Below, piece after piece: positions 11,049 to 22,715 of a stretch of DNA of 64,000 nucleotides. The stretch covers positions 1 through 64,000 of the forward strand of contig WOGZ01000121.1 of the NCBI GenBank assembly GCA_009733775.1. The letters are read 5' to 3'. Origin of the DNA: Alectoria sarmentosa. Its lineage: Eukaryota; Ascomycota; Lecanoromycetes; Lecanorales; Parmeliaceae. The position numbers were made by a program, and so were the translations under genes. How positions within the stretch are numbered: the first letter of the stretch is position 1; every line of letters starts with the position of its first letter. The notes under the pieces are model-generated. The model worked only from the letters and a program-made list of their open reading frames with translations. It was not told the origin of the DNA and ran no database searches.

Positions 11049-12654
11049 GCAGTAGGGCTGAAATCGATATGAGCTCACTTCTTGCGGCAATCATCGCTCC
11101 ACCAAAGATAATTCAAATGGGACACAAGCGGAGGAATGATCAGTCTACGAGCTTCTGGCATGTTCGGTGATAGCGTGACTATGCGCTGGAATAGAGAAGA
11201 TGCCGTCCTGTCTTCCGATCTGCTTTGGGGAATTTGATCAACCACCACGACACAGCTCTGGTCCTCGAGACCCCATGCACCTGGGCACTCTTACCGCAAT
11301 ATTTAGATGTGTGAGATCTGCAAATCACTCTATGATTCAGTTATGCATTTCGAAATCTTGCCGAAGTGCCTTCCCGTCTCTTTCAAGAACTTTTTTTCAC
11401 CACAAGGGAAGTGCCAACTTTCTGAAACTCGGCGCCGCAACTACCTCGCCTAATCTCCTCGAACACTCGGAGCTTGATGTCATCAGTAGCCTTTTGTTGT
11501 TGCAGTGCGAAGGCGGAGGGAGTCGATACTTGAGTCTTGGTGCTCAACGCGCGTTGGAGAATGAGCTTTGAGCTTACATCTTATAGAGTCATTTGTTTCT
11601 CCAAATGCGTCGTCAAATTCGCGTCATCTCGCAAGGACGGATTCACTGATGTTGTAGAGCCATTCGCTTGAGCCGCTTCATGTCTCAATCGCTGATTGAG
11701 GACAATTTGGCTCGAGAGATCCATACTCGAAGTTGGTCATGGTTGCGTTTGGTGTCTAACAGAACATGGCAGAGTCTCTCTGTTTGATGTTCAGGAGTGC
11801 ATCCCTCGGTTCACCTACCGTGTCTCTTATCCTTGAGATTACAGGGGGCCCTGATTTATGACAAGACGAGACTCTGGGTGCTTTCAAAGACTCTGTTGAA
11901 GGACTGGCAAACTTATTTAGCGAAGGAACTTGTCAGATCGTCCATCAAAAGCCAAGATTCAGACCTCTCTTCGGATGGCCGATGATTACAGTATTATCTT
12001 ATGTAATTCGGGGGGCTCAAACGTCTCCAGGGTCACTTAATAAAGGGCAGATGGAATGTTTTGAAGACAATCAATATACGAAACATCACCAAGGGATCTT
12101 AGAGTCTTTCAAGGAGAAATGAAGGAGGTTTTTTGAAGGAGATATATCTTGAATTGTCAAGAACAACTTTGGGGCGAGATGGTTAGGCATTTGGGCTCAG
12201 AATTCATTTTCACCTCTATAATTAAGACTCACTGTCTACACGCACAGTTCCAAATAACTCCGAGTGAAACGTCACTCTTCTGGGCTATTTTATTAGATTA
12301 CCGCCAAACCATCTCAGCTCTTCGCCATCAACTCCAAATTTTGATCGACTCAAAAGATCTATCGCTGAGGCTTCAGAAATAGAAGCAACGACGTTTTATT
12401 GCCAGGCAAAGATCTCCGATCTCATAGAATTTGTTTGATTACCTATGGGACGATTTAAAGGTTTGTTCGACCTTTTTCTCTGCTCCGAAAAAGGGTTCAC
12501 CTCGTGGACTTCTTAGCCATAACGTCTTCCTGAAAACGACTCTATTGCACAGTCCGAGCCGGTCTTCAGCGCAAACCAGCATCATTAAGGCCTTGATCGT
12601 ATGTCAGTCCAGGCTTCTACCAGATTGTTCCTACAAACCTCGTGATCTCTCGTG
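11049..12654. other. Gene-poor, decayed sequence
   Basis: Several open frames under 125 codons on the plus strand (11200-12382), none with a recognised domain. Position upstream of an ankyrin pseudogene makes a decayed N-terminal part of that gene possible, but I cannot show it. Confidence 0.35.
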
Positions 12655-13450
12655 GCGCGGAACCCAATTGTGCATCAAGGGAGGGTCGAACGCGTTTGCA
12701 TCTTGCAACTGATGTCGGCCTATCTCTAGTAGTATAGGAATGACTTGCCGAGGGTACCGAACCATTCGGAACTGACCCGAATGGGACTTCTATCCTACTT
12801 CATGCGGTCGCTTTCAACATTACGCCGTTGTTTCTCGACCTCTCGAAGCATTTGAGGCAAAGATGGAAAGATACTACAAGGAGTATTCACTTAGTCAGGC
12901 TTCTCGAATGAATCAGTTCTTTCTGTCCTATGGTGCAGATAGAGTGGAAGACGGAATGATCGACTCGGATGTTACGGGTGAAGGTTCGACTGCCCTCCAG
13001 ATTTCAGCGAAGAATTACGACATAGATGTGCTGAGATTGCTGCTGAGTAATGGTGCAAGCCTAGATGTAAAAGACCGAGATGGTAACGTGACTTTATACT
13101 ACGCTGTCCAGGGCAAATCAAATAACGCCGATGGTGCTACTGCTTGCTATCGCCTCTTGCCCAATGGTGAAACAAGGCACTTGCCACCAAATAAAAAGGA
13201 TGACACACCGCTCCATCACGCAGCTCAGCGGTATGAAGGCAATGCTCTACGAGGACTCCTGGACTTTTTTGTGCGACAGCATCTATGTGATACCGACGCC
13301 CAAAACGCTCGAGAAGAGACAATACTGCATTAAGCTGCCATGCAGATACCGGTGGCATCGGTAGCTACTATCCTAGAGTTCGGCGCGGCGCCCACTCAAA
13401 AAGAAATTGAAAACAGAAACGCATTCCAGCTTTCCTTTCAAGCCGCATAA
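12655..13450 (+). pseudogene. Ankyrin-repeat pseudogene
   Basis: Ankyrin-type motifs appear in more than one plus-strand frame: GRTRLHLATDVG near 12690, DPNGTSILLHAVAFNITPLF near 12780, then a longer frame from 12863 with STALQISAKN, VLRLLLSNGASLDVKDRDGN and DDTPLHHAAQRYEGNALRGL. An in-frame TAA near 13331 precedes a further stretch (AAMQIP...TILEFGA). Stops near 12725-12740 and a frame change near 12860 break it. Probably the remains of an ankyrin or NACHT-ankyrin protein. Confidence 0.65.
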
Positions 13451-14323
13451 ACGATTTCGAACCTCTCATACATGAGAGATCTCATGGAAACACGCCCCTC
13501 AGTAGCACATCTTCTCTCATGAACTTTCATTTTGTTCATGACAATAGAAATAGGTCAGCCTATATGCACATGCTACCGTGACTATAACACTTATCTAGTC
13601 TATCGAAAGTAAAACATGAAATCTCATCTACGTTAATCTTACAACCTTTTCTCAAAACACGCTAATAATAAAGGTCCGAGTATATATCACTTTGAAACGA
13701 AGCCCTTTAGTAGTTTTAAGAGAAATTCAAACAAATTAAATATCAAATCCTTAAATGGCACTACGTTGGCTTCGAAATATTTCTTTAAAAAAAATCTCTT
13801 TAAAAACTCACCACGGTACTATGCCGTCAAACTACCATATAATAGCGATAGCTCGTGAGCGCTCGAATCGTTCTCAGCAACGCACACGCGACCCACGGGC
13901 AAATGCTTCCGAGAAATCACGGTATCATTTATCCGAGATTAGCCATAGGGGTAGAAGGTATGAAGCCACGAAGCAGCAAACTTCAGATCCAGTTTTGGCG
14001 GCTTGCGAGAGGCCGATAGTTGGATAATACTTCTCTTCGCGGTCTTTGGGCGTCAATCAAGTCTTCGGTTCTGTCAAGCTTCAATCATCGGTGCTGAAAT
14101 CGATGTTCTTTATATGGCTGCTCTACATACTGATGACTTCTTGATTTCGCGTTTAGCTACCTAAAAGTGTTATCATATGAATCTGTGGTCTGAGGATGAT
14201 CGATTTCTTCCATGTAAGAGTTTAGCTACTTCAGAGCTCATCAAGCAGAAATGCATGCCCGTCAAGCAGGAATGCATGCTTCTTTGCAACCTAATACCAC
14301 TCCTCCTCATCGTACAAATCCTG
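13451..14323. other. Intergenic, no supported gene
   Basis: AT-richer in the middle (13500-13800). No gene recognised; contains the 3' flank of the minus-strand gene ending at 14324. Confidence 0.4.
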
Positions 14324-15385
14324 CTAAGAGCCCAGATCATCCTCCGCAAATCCAGCCAGCTTGAGATTACCGGCCACCACACCGCCGGGACACTGTTCGC
14401 TCCAAGTTACCATGAGCTCCGCGTCCTCCTCGTTGGAAGCCCAGAGCTGGGGGTAGATACAGTACATCCACTTGCCCATGCCCGTAGTTTCCTTGATACC
14501 ATCCACTTTGCACACGGCCTCGAGCTTCCACGGACCTTCCAACTTTGCGGATGCACCCATGAAGACCTGGCTGTCTGCCCACTTGCTCGTACCCACGAAC
14601 ATGAACGGCTTATCTTCACCGAAAAGCTTCGATCGCACAATGGCCCCTTGCTGCATGCCTTCGATCACCACTCCCGCCTCACGCCAATCTTGTACCCAGT
14701 TGCCGCCATCCCAGTAGTAGTGCGCCTCTTTCTCTTCTAGACGGCCATCATGACGACCATTGTAGACCCTCGCAAGGACAATCTTGCCATCGGGTCTGTC
14801 GCCGTAGAGGTAGACGAAGTCGCCGTCTGCTATAGCCGTGAATGTTCCCATGCGAGGCTCGTCAGGACCGAAGATGAGATTGTCCATACGCTGAGCATTA
14901 GGCAGACCATCATGGCCATCCAGGATCTTTGCAATACCCGTACCGATGTATTCCACATTGCCCATCCCGTGGTCGATGCTCTTCTGGTACCACAAGCAGC
15001 CAGTGCCATCCTCCATCTCGACCACCCCGCCAAAAGCCCAAAGAACGACACGACCCATCTTATTCTTCTCAAACTGCTGCTCTTCAGGCGTCAATGGGAG
15101 GAATGGCTTAATAAAACCGCTTTCTTCGATTTCCAGATACTTGCTCTTGAGCGGCTGGCCTTTGTCTTCGATGATTGCCACTGTGTTGTTGGCGAGGCCG
15201 ACGAAATCCCCTTTGCTGTTATTGCAGAAGGTGTCGCCAAACACGAGATAGACAATTCCGAAGAGCTCGAAGCTTCGACCAATGTCACGAGAGTGGAAGA
15301 TGCCGTTGGCTTCTTCGACGTATCCTGAAACCTCGATGTGCTTTACTTTAGGCGGATAGGCTGCAAAGCCTTGCTGGGTGGTCAT
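14324..15385 (-). CDS. DUF4185-like beta-propeller protein
   Basis: Single-exon gene of 353 residues, ATG at 15385 in a good context (CCAAGATGACC). No signal peptide. Repeated blade-like motifs are visible: FGIVYLVFGDTFC near residue 45, MGTFTAIADGDFVYLYGDRP near 180, KPFMFVGTSKWADSQVFMGAS near 260 and a closing VTWSEQCPGGVVAGNL near 330. The VFGDT and YLYGD motifs resemble the DUF4185/DUF5005 group of five-bladed propeller, glycosidase-like proteins; the exact family is my inference. Probably cytoplasmic or unconventionally exported; substrate unknown. The CDS is intact and codon use looks normal. Confidence 0.8.
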   Translation of the reverse strand: MTTQQGFAAYPPKVKHIEVSGYVEEANGIFHSRDIGRSFELFGIVYLVFGDTFCNNSKGDFVGLANNTVAIIEDKGQPLKSKYLEIEESGFIKPFLPLTPEEQQFEKNKMGRVVLWAFGGVVEMEDGTGCLWYQKSIDHGMGNVEYIGTGIAKILDGHDGLPNAQRMDNLIFGPDEPRMGTFTAIADGDFVYLYGDRPDGKIVLARVYNGRHDGRLEEKEAHYYWDGGNWVQDWREAGVVIEGMQQGAIVRSKLFGEDKPFMFVGTSKWADSQVFMGASAKLEGPWKLEAVCKVDGIKETTGMGKWMYCIYPQLWASNEEDAELMVTWSEQCPGGVVAGNLKLAGFAEDDLGS

Positions 15386-16085
15386 CTTGGAGGAATGGAG
15401 GTTGAATTTGTCTTGTGAGAAGAACTTTTGATAGGGTAGTCTTTGATGGAATGCCGTGGGATGCAGGACTATGTGATGGAACGTTCAGTGATTACTGAGT
15501 GTTGTTGACGTTTTTACTAAAAAGGAAAGCGCCACCCCTCCCGAGTTTCTGGCACTCAGCCTTGCCAAGCCAGACCAACCTATCCCCTCTCCCTCAAAAC
15601 GATCAAAGAAACAGTGCTACAGAAGTGGTATCTACGAATCGTACTTGAAGAATTTCCGCAGCAGTCAGACTCTACATTGAATGTCTAATCTTTCCGAACT
15701 CAATTTCAAAACCGGAGGTCGAATCAAGTGCTTAGAAGAGTGGAATTTTGGGACACATGCCTTGCACAATTGAGAGATCTTAATAAAATACAGCATATTT
15801 CAATACTCGCAAGATGTGCTAACTCGAGAACGTCCTAATGCTGTGACCAATGCCAGTCGAGTCATGCGCTATCATCAAAGTAGCCTCGCAAGCTAGGCCC
15901 ATGACGTTTGCCATGATTCTCGAAGACCTAGTCAAATACCATCCCCAGCAGCTCAAGCCCACCCATCTCCATTTTTAGAACCCCGATCTCTCATGTCCTC
16001 ATTATCTCGACGTCGTTGTTGCTCGTAGTAGTGTTTCTCCAAGACCCCACTTCTCTGCCGCACTTCTAGGCTTTGAAATGCGATA
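15386..16085. other. Intergenic between two minus-strand genes
   Basis: Promoter of the DUF4185-like gene on the right of its ATG and the 3' flank of the DNA glycosylase. No gene or repeat seen. Confidence 0.5.
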
Positions 16086-17972
16086 CTACCCTCTTATGCT
16101 TTGGTAGCTCTCTCTCCGAGTCTGAGGTCCAGAACCGTCCTCTTCACCCTCACCAAGTTGGGAAAACCCTTCCAGCTCACCCGCCTCTTCGGTCTTCGAT
16201 TTTCCTTTTCTGCCATCCTTTTTCGCAGGTGAGTGAGCTTTCTTCGCTTTCACAGGACCCAAATCTCCTTTCCTCGCCTTCACCCTCATCCTCTTGACCA
16301 AATGCTCAATGACACAAACCTCACCCAGATCCTCAACGTACTTACCCTCAGTGGCCTTGCACTTAGGGCACGCTTTGCCATGGGCCAGGAAGAGCTGATG
16401 TAGCATGTACTTCAAGTGATCTGGCACCCTGACCTCGAGATGCGAAAACATCGTATCTCTGTTCACGGCCTTTTGTCCCTTGACCCGTTGATCGGGAGGG
16501 GGGGTCCAGCCGAGCCATTGACAGAGACGGAAGACGTGCGTGTCAACGGCGAAGCAGGGACGTTGCAGGCAGAAGAGAGCGACACAAGCAGCAGTCTTTA
16601 CTCCGATGCCGGGATATGTCCTGAACTTGCGCATAGCGTCGCCAGTCGATAGCGTGTAGTAGTGGTCGAGAGAGAGATTGCCGTCCTCTGTGGGATCGAT
16701 CTCGCTGAATTCCGATGCAGCGTTTCCACTTTCTGGCCCTTTCAGTGTGGCGAGAGCATTACTTGCTTCTTGAACTGTGACGGACTCCTTCCGACTGTGT
16801 TGATTCTCTTCATAGACCAAATCGAGAATCGCTTTGATCTCAGCGCTCTTCAATGATCCCAAGCCACCTCCTCCAATCGCGTCGTAGAGTTCTTCGACCG
16901 GAGCTTGGCGAACAGCATTGTAGTCACAACTGCCTTTGCCTACGCCGGATTGGATGATACCATAGCGAGCTACCATACCTCTGTAAGCAGCATTTGCGTG
17001 ATCGAAAGTGGTCGAAGCGCCGAGTTTGGTGCGGATGAGAGCATCGAGGATAGAGCGAACTTCACCGCACCCTGCCACAAATTCTGACGGGGGTGGTATG
17101 GTCTTGGGTTGAGGGCTGACTTCGTTCTTGTGCCGATGCCACAGAATGTCGTGTACTTCTTGGCACTCTTCGGCGGTGGGACGGGACCAATTGGGAAAGG
17201 GAGTCACTCCCTGTGTGAGGCCGTATGGGTCTTTCTTGGACTTCTTCTTCGGTGAAGTGTCTGCTGCATATTCCGCTGCTCCGGCGGCTTCTTTCGCCAA
17301 TTTCGCCTTCAATGCTGCGAGTCGGTTGATGGCATCTTGAGCTCCTCTGCCGTTTTTAGTCTTCTGCACGGCTGTTGTTTCAAATTTTGCAGGTGATCTT
17401 CTGGCTCTTCCAATACTCCCAGGTGCGTTTTCATTGTTTTCGACCTCCTCATTTTTCACAGCTAGTCCTTTGGTGGCGCGTTCCTTCGGTACATGGCCAA
17501 GCATCTCAGCTTCTTCATTCTCCGCTTTTAGCCCCTGTGACCGTTGCACTCTTCCCATATTGTGAGGAAGCTCCATATGGTCATCCGAATCATTCGAACT
17601 CGTAGGTTTCTTGCGTTTCTTCCCAGGTTTCGTGCGCAGTTCAGTCTTCTTGTCCGATGTATCTGCAATGGAGGTCTTGTTCGCTACAGTCCTCTTCTTT
17701 GTCATCTGGTCCTTCTTAGCTGTGATTATAGACTTGTTGGCAGACATTGGTGCTGTGACCGAGGTGGTGGTATTACTCTTGGCTTTGACCTTGGGGACTT
17801 CTTCCTTCGGCGTTATTCCTTGTGCGTCGGGCTTTTTAGCGGACGATCGTGCTTGTTGTGGAGCTGAGGTCTGAGGAGTGTTGAAAAGTTCAGGGATTTT
17901 ATTCTCCTTATGTGAAGCTATGAGAGCCGCTTGCTTGATCGCCGCACCACGAGTCATACGAGTAGACATCAT
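16086..17972 (-). CDS. HhH-GPD base-excision DNA glycosylase
   Basis: Single-exon gene of 628 residues; ATG 17972, with a second ATG directly after. Residues 1-270 are a basic, low-complexity tail with KKRK-type nuclear-localisation clusters. The C-terminal half is an HhH-GPD domain of the endonuclease III type: helix-hairpin-helix YPGIGVKTA with the presumed catalytic Lys459, and Asp477 in AVDTHVF, 18 residues later, as in endonuclease III. The iron-sulfur loop looks incomplete: CPKC at 535-538 and a Cys at 553, without the first cysteine of C-X6-C-X2-C-X5-C. It should excise damaged bases in the nucleus; substrate is not predictable. A lysine-rich tail follows residue 560. Confidence 0.88.
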   Translation of the reverse strand: MMSTRMTRGAAIKQAALIASHKENKIPELFNTPQTSAPQQARSSAKKPDAQGITPKEEVPKVKAKSNTTTSVTAPMSANKSIITAKKDQMTKKRTVANKTSIADTSDKKTELRTKPGKKRKKPTSSNDSDDHMELPHNMGRVQRSQGLKAENEEAEMLGHVPKERATKGLAVKNEEVENNENAPGSIGRARRSPAKFETTAVQKTKNGRGAQDAINRLAALKAKLAKEAAGAAEYAADTSPKKKSKKDPYGLTQGVTPFPNWSRPTAEECQEVHDILWHRHKNEVSPQPKTIPPPSEFVAGCGEVRSILDALIRTKLGASTTFDHANAAYRGMVARYGIIQSGVGKGSCDYNAVRQAPVEELYDAIGGGGLGSLKSAEIKAILDLVYEENQHSRKESVTVQEASNALATLKGPESGNAASEFSEIDPTEDGNLSLDHYYTLSTGDAMRKFRTYPGIGVKTAACVALFCLQRPCFAVDTHVFRLCQWLGWTPPPDQRVKGQKAVNRDTMFSHLEVRVPDHLKYMLHQLFLAHGKACPKCKATEGKYVEDLGEVCVIEHLVKRMRVKARKGDLGPVKAKKAHSPAKKDGRKGKSKTEEAGELEGFSQLGEGEEDGSGPQTRRESYQSIRG

Positions 17973-19925
17973 TGTCGAGAAGTGGCCAAAACAGGAAGCG
18001 GATGTCGCGCAAACTTTACATCACAGGCAGAAAAGGTAACCTTCATGGGTGATACCAGCAACAAAACGTAGGATTGCTTTCGAAGCCCTTGTAGTCGCAC
18101 TGCAAGGTAACATGAGATAGATGTCTCTGGTGTAGGGAAAATGAGGGCTTGCGCGGGTGAGAGCTTGAGCTCTTCGATGCTTCAGTGGAAATTCCATTAA
18201 ATCATCCGGAGACTATGAGACTGAGGAAACCAAATCGTCCGCCAGAAGAGGCGTACACTGTTTTTTAGCCTCTACCAGTGACACTCCAGTCGCACAGCAC
18301 AACGAGAGATATTGCCGACTACTATCTAGTGGAGAACCAAGGTAAATGAACAAGAAAGATAGAGAAAGTACTTGAATACCAGGGTGGTAGACAAGGAAAG
18401 TGAAGCAGCAAATGCACCTCCTTAGCCGTCCATTTGGGAGAAAGTGATACGGTGCGCTTACCGCACTTTTGCAGTGAATGTATTAATGCCAAAAAAATGA
18501 AGCAGGAGATCTTTAGCATTAATACCATTTCCAAAGATGGATACATGGATCCGTGGCTCTTTTTCATGCTGAGTCCGCGCTTTGCGGCGCGTGAGTCTTA
18601 CTAAGATACCGCATTTATAGCTGAAGATGAAAGAATACTCCTGATCTGGCTGTTCCCTTTCCTTTCTCTTATATTCCCCTCTCCAACTCTCCCCCTCTCC
18701 CATTTCTTCCCAGGCCGCCAGCCGAGTCAGTAAATTACGTCTGTTACAAAGCATCTATCGCAAACACAGCAACCCCGACGCGCCTCCCAAGTCACCTACC
18801 CGAAAATCATCTACCCGATCAGATGTTACAAACCACACAAACTGCCTCATCCATAGCACCCGAAGATGTAGCCTTTCAATTCGAGTTTTGACACCGAAAC
18901 CCAAAGGAAACTAAATACAATGGCGGATGCAGCGCAACCTAACGCGTGAGCCAGGTTCGGCCCCTTGAACGCGCATACGACCTCGACAACTTAAACTCCT
19001 ATTCGCTCGCTCAGACCGCTCAATGTAGCTTGAACAATGCCATATAGCATAGAGCAAGAGCTCTGAAATAACAACGGGCTTGATACAACCATTGCGGGAA
19101 GGATGTAACTCAAGACAGTTGGACAGAATGGAAGATTCTACAGAAGTTGGGTGTAGAAATCGAGGCGGGCTAGAAAGATTCGATGGCTAGGTAGGTTCTG
19201 CACAATGTCGGAAGACGGGTTGTGCCTAGGACGACGAGCGGGCCGTTGGTGTTGGCGTCAGAGGCCGGTCGGCTAGCCCCGATAAAATTGGAGCTCGTGA
19301 GAGAGAGTTGTTGCTAAATCTGTCACATAAAGACACTGCGCTTTTGGAATCACAGATCGTGCCGATTTCAATCGGCGAGGACGGTGGCAGGCACTCTTCT
19401 CTGAGAGAGGAAGCATCGTCAACATTGCGCGAGATGGAGAGCCTAGCAACACACTGTCCACAATTCGATTCTCAGTTCCTGGGATATTCACTCCCTACTA
19501 TCTCCCCCTGGCTTCGTACTCTCAGCTCTGACGCCGAAGTCCAAATACCTGGCTTCCTCAAATGCAGGAAGCTGCTTTCAGGGGACACCTCAAGAGTTCT
19601 CTAACAAGTAAGATTGAGTGTTGCACTGTTGGTGCATCAACCATTCCGCTGAGCTCGCACTTAAGCTTTACCTGCTTGTTTGCCGTTTATTCATAGCGCC
19701 CAAGCATCTAGACTTCAATGGCAAACATTGCTCTAGAAATGCATCCACAGTTCTAGGTGGTGCCGAAAAACCTCATCCTCGTCACCTTGCCCCAGTATCA
19801 ACACGTTAGGTCTTCGTATGAGCTATAGTCCAGGAAGCAAGGTGTCGAAAGATACGCAGAGACTCATCTCCGCTAATTGTTGGGTAACTCAGGGAAGATC
19901 TGTAGAGGAAAGCGCATTAACAAGG
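17973..19925. other. Intergenic, no supported gene
   Basis: Promoter of the glycosylase at its left end and 3' flank of the GT90-like gene at its right end. Short open frames at 18322-18754 and 19273-19809 show no domain or splice structure. Nothing else seen. Confidence 0.4.
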
Positions 19926-21257
19926 TCAATACGCGTCCCAGCGGACTTTCCGGAGCAGCGTAAATGACTCATAGGGGACACCTCGCAAGGTCTGTTTGTC
20001 GGCTTCGTAAAGCTTTGGGTCGAAGCTGACGGAAGCATAGCCTTGGATTAGTTTCCTCCAGTAGCAAGCTTCAGCGGCGGGCGTTAGGTATCGGTCACGC
20101 AGCATATGTTTAGCATTGTCGGCAATGCTCTTTGCCGCCGTGGTGTTTGCAATGAGTGTCTTCATGGTTGCATCAAGATCTGACCAGTCATCCGCAACTC
20201 TCACAGCATTCTGTTCGGGACCGGAGTAGACTATTGCAGAATCGTAGATCTCACGCCATTCCAAGGTGTGAGATACAATGACTGAATGACAGTTGCGGAC
20301 GTATTTGCCCTGTCCACTCCAACTGAGACCAGAAACATGGCCGATGAACATGTAATGGCAATGTTCCGCCAGCGTCAAATGATTCTTCTCGAGGTCTTCT
20401 TTATCCTCCCAGTTGATACCCCGGACATTCGCCCAGTCCTTATCCTGCGAATGCTCCAAAAGCTTTACTCGATCTTCAATCAGAGGCGCCCCACGCCAGA
20501 CCAGCTTCGGTATCTTTGCCTCAAAAGGCGTGTCAGTCTCCAGTTTCTTCATGGCACGTCGGACCTCGGTGTACGCTCCAGTCTTGGGCTCCGGCCAACT
20601 GAAAAAGCCAAAATCAGGCATCAGCCATGTGTCGTAGTACTCGGACGTGTCTTTCTTGGTGTACCCCCAGACTGGTGCGCCACGCGCAGGCCTGTCTCCC
20701 CATGAGATGATGAACTCGCAATTCGGCAGTTGGGACCGATCAGGGAAGGAAATCAAGGCACGATGCAGTGAGTCTAGTGTCGCAAAGAGTCGCGTGCCAT
20801 AATAGTCCGTCATGCCTCTGTCGTCGACAATGAACAGCTCTCCCTCAAAGATCATTGCCTTGACTGGGAGTGTCACGGCGTGGTCGCCGGTCATTGTCGC
20901 ATCCAGATCTTTGGGCCTGATGGGCTTGGATGCATGACGAGCTACCATTTCGTCGATGGAAGTATAGAGCTTTGGAAAAGTGGAGCTACATTGTACGTCT
21001 GACAGTCCGTAGTTTTGGCCATCTTCCGCAGAGTCAAATATCCAGGGCTCACCGGCAGTAAAGTCACTGGACGCACTTGTAGTGATGTAGTGATGAGGAG
21101 CAGGGCGGTAGTCGATGAAATGTCGAGGAAGCTGGCGGAGAGATGGGTTGAAGGTGAAGAGGGCACCGATGAAGAGGAAGAGAGAAAAGATGAAAAGAAA
21201 AAAGATGCGCTTATCGCACCAGGAGCTAGAGGCTCGCAGATTCGTCGCAAGTAGCAT
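19926..21257 (-). CDS. GT90 / CAP10-like glycosyltransferase
   Basis: Single-exon gene of 443 residues. A short cytoplasmic N-terminus and one membrane segment (about residues 18-36, FFLFIFSLFLFIGALFTF) make it a type II membrane protein with its catalytic domain in the Golgi lumen. Motifs of the CAP10/KDELC/lipopolysaccharide-modifying family (PF05686, GT90) are clear: PDFGFFSWPEP near 215, KIPKLVWRGAPL near 250, LAEHCHYMFIGHVSGLSWSG near 300, and NCHSVIVSHTLEWREIYDSA near 330. In Cryptococcus the namesake CAP10 is a capsule-related xylosyltransferase; in ascomycetes members are thought to modify wall or secreted glycans. Complete and apparently functional; donor sugar unknown. Confidence 0.88.
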   Translation of the reverse strand: MLLATNLRASSSWCDKRIFFLFIFSLFLFIGALFTFNPSLRQLPRHFIDYRPAPHHYITTSASSDFTAGEPWIFDSAEDGQNYGLSDVQCSSTFPKLYTSIDEMVARHASKPIRPKDLDATMTGDHAVTLPVKAMIFEGELFIVDDRGMTDYYGTRLFATLDSLHRALISFPDRSQLPNCEFIISWGDRPARGAPVWGYTKKDTSEYYDTWLMPDFGFFSWPEPKTGAYTEVRRAMKKLETDTPFEAKIPKLVWRGAPLIEDRVKLLEHSQDKDWANVRGINWEDKEDLEKNHLTLAEHCHYMFIGHVSGLSWSGQGKYVRNCHSVIVSHTLEWREIYDSAIVYSGPEQNAVRVADDWSDLDATMKTLIANTTAAKSIADNAKHMLRDRYLTPAAEACYWRKLIQGYASVSFDPKLYEADKQTLRGVPYESFTLLRKVRWDAY

Positions 21258-21391
21258 GATGATCGAGGAGGCGAGGGAGAAAGAAAGAAGGAAAAAAAGA
21301 AAGAAGGAAGGAAGGAAAGAAGCGCTGCCCGCTCCTCCAAAAGAAAGGCAAGTGTAATGAAATATAAAATACCAAAGTAAAGTAAACAGGA

Positions 21392-21425
<34 letters not shown>
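21258..21425 (-). promoter_or_regulatory. CT-rich leader with (GA)n microsatellite
   Basis: Upstream of the GT90-like ATG the coding strand is nearly pure pyrimidine; the plus strand shows GAAAGAAGG stretches and about 14-15 AG units at 21394-21422. CT-rich tracts before start sites are common in fungal promoters and leaders. The dinucleotide run is long enough to vary in length between strains. Confidence 0.5.
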
Positions 21426-21426
<1 letters not shown>

Positions 21427-22715
21427 GCAGGGAGATAAAGATAGCGGGGAGATAGCAGGGATTCCTCCGAGGGGAGATTAGTACGTCATTTAAATGTCTT
21501 ACCATTCGTTGGGGAAGGGCTTTTAGCTTAAGTAAAGCATCCGGCCCTCCCGCTCAGCGGTGTTGCGCTTATTTCTGTAACGGCCAACGCCCTTCGGAAA
21601 TTGAATTTTGAGACCTTCCGAAGTAGATCACTGCCCTAAGGAGCTAGTCCAGCAATGCTTAGCACGGAATGAGGCGGTAATTTAATTCTGGCGGGAATTT
21701 GGCACCCACTGTAAGAGTAATAGCCAGCCCAACAGCCAACCCTTACGCTCACTGTTTCGTCAATCTTTTGTAGGGAGCGAAGAGTCTTCCCAACACAACC
21801 ACCTTCTAGCCTTCGCCGATCTTTCAAAAGCGCCCTCGCACTGTAAAATTGACTGACAAGCGTTGATCACCATGTTGGAGGTTGGCTTCTGCTCTGCCTT
21901 CGTGTTTTGAGCTTTCGTATTCCCAATCCCTGGACCAAAGCTCGATCAATACACGCTAGCAAGAGCTGCTTGTGAAATACTCGGTTTTTTCAGTTAATCG
22001 CGCCCGACCCGCGCTCTGTCGAACCTCAAGCTTTGCCCTAGCAAGTCACGGCAAATGCTGTCGTGGGTACCAAATTCACAACGCTGATCATCTACCGGAG
22101 ATGAGCAAGGGCAGATTTGTATCGCAAAGAGCTTTCGTTGTTTAGACGATAGAACAATTTCGGCTTTATCCCACAACTCTGAATTTTTGAGCAACGTTCA
22201 CCTCTTTGTGCAGGTTTGTTGAGAAGCAAGCAGCAACGTTAAATAGAAATTGCCAGCTCAGTGAAGAATGCAATCATCGTTTCTCTCTCCTACAGTACCG
22301 GGGTCGTTTACTTTCATAGTCAGGGTCTGCCTTAGACGCTATGTATTATATTGTGTCCGAAACCATACCTACCAAAATCGCTAACGCGCGGCGATGCGTG
22401 GCATCCGCTAAATGCAGGCTTGAGTGTTGTCAAGATTAAGAAATCTATACATGTCCGTCTCACGGAAGGAGCAACCCAAGACCTAGAACACAACATTGTG
22501 GCCAATCACTATACAAGACGTCATATATAATGATTGTCCCTTAACATACTTTGCAGCACAACACTTTGTTTCTCACTACTTAAATGAAAATGTTCGAGAC
22601 TTTATCGTTCCTTCCTGTTCTCTTCAATCAGATTTCAAAGAAGCTTCCCATTCGTGAACTGCATCATCAAGAACCCAAGAAAAGTTCGGGCATCTGTGAA
22701 TGACAGCTTACAGTC
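21426..22715. other. Intergenic, no supported gene
   Basis: Divergent upstream region between the GT90-like gene (minus) and the F-box locus (plus). No gene, repeat or RNA recognised. Confidence 0.4.

Noticed and set aside
14750..15328. 192-codon plus-strand frame
   Set aside because: Complete shadow of the DUF4185-like gene, which has far better protein features.
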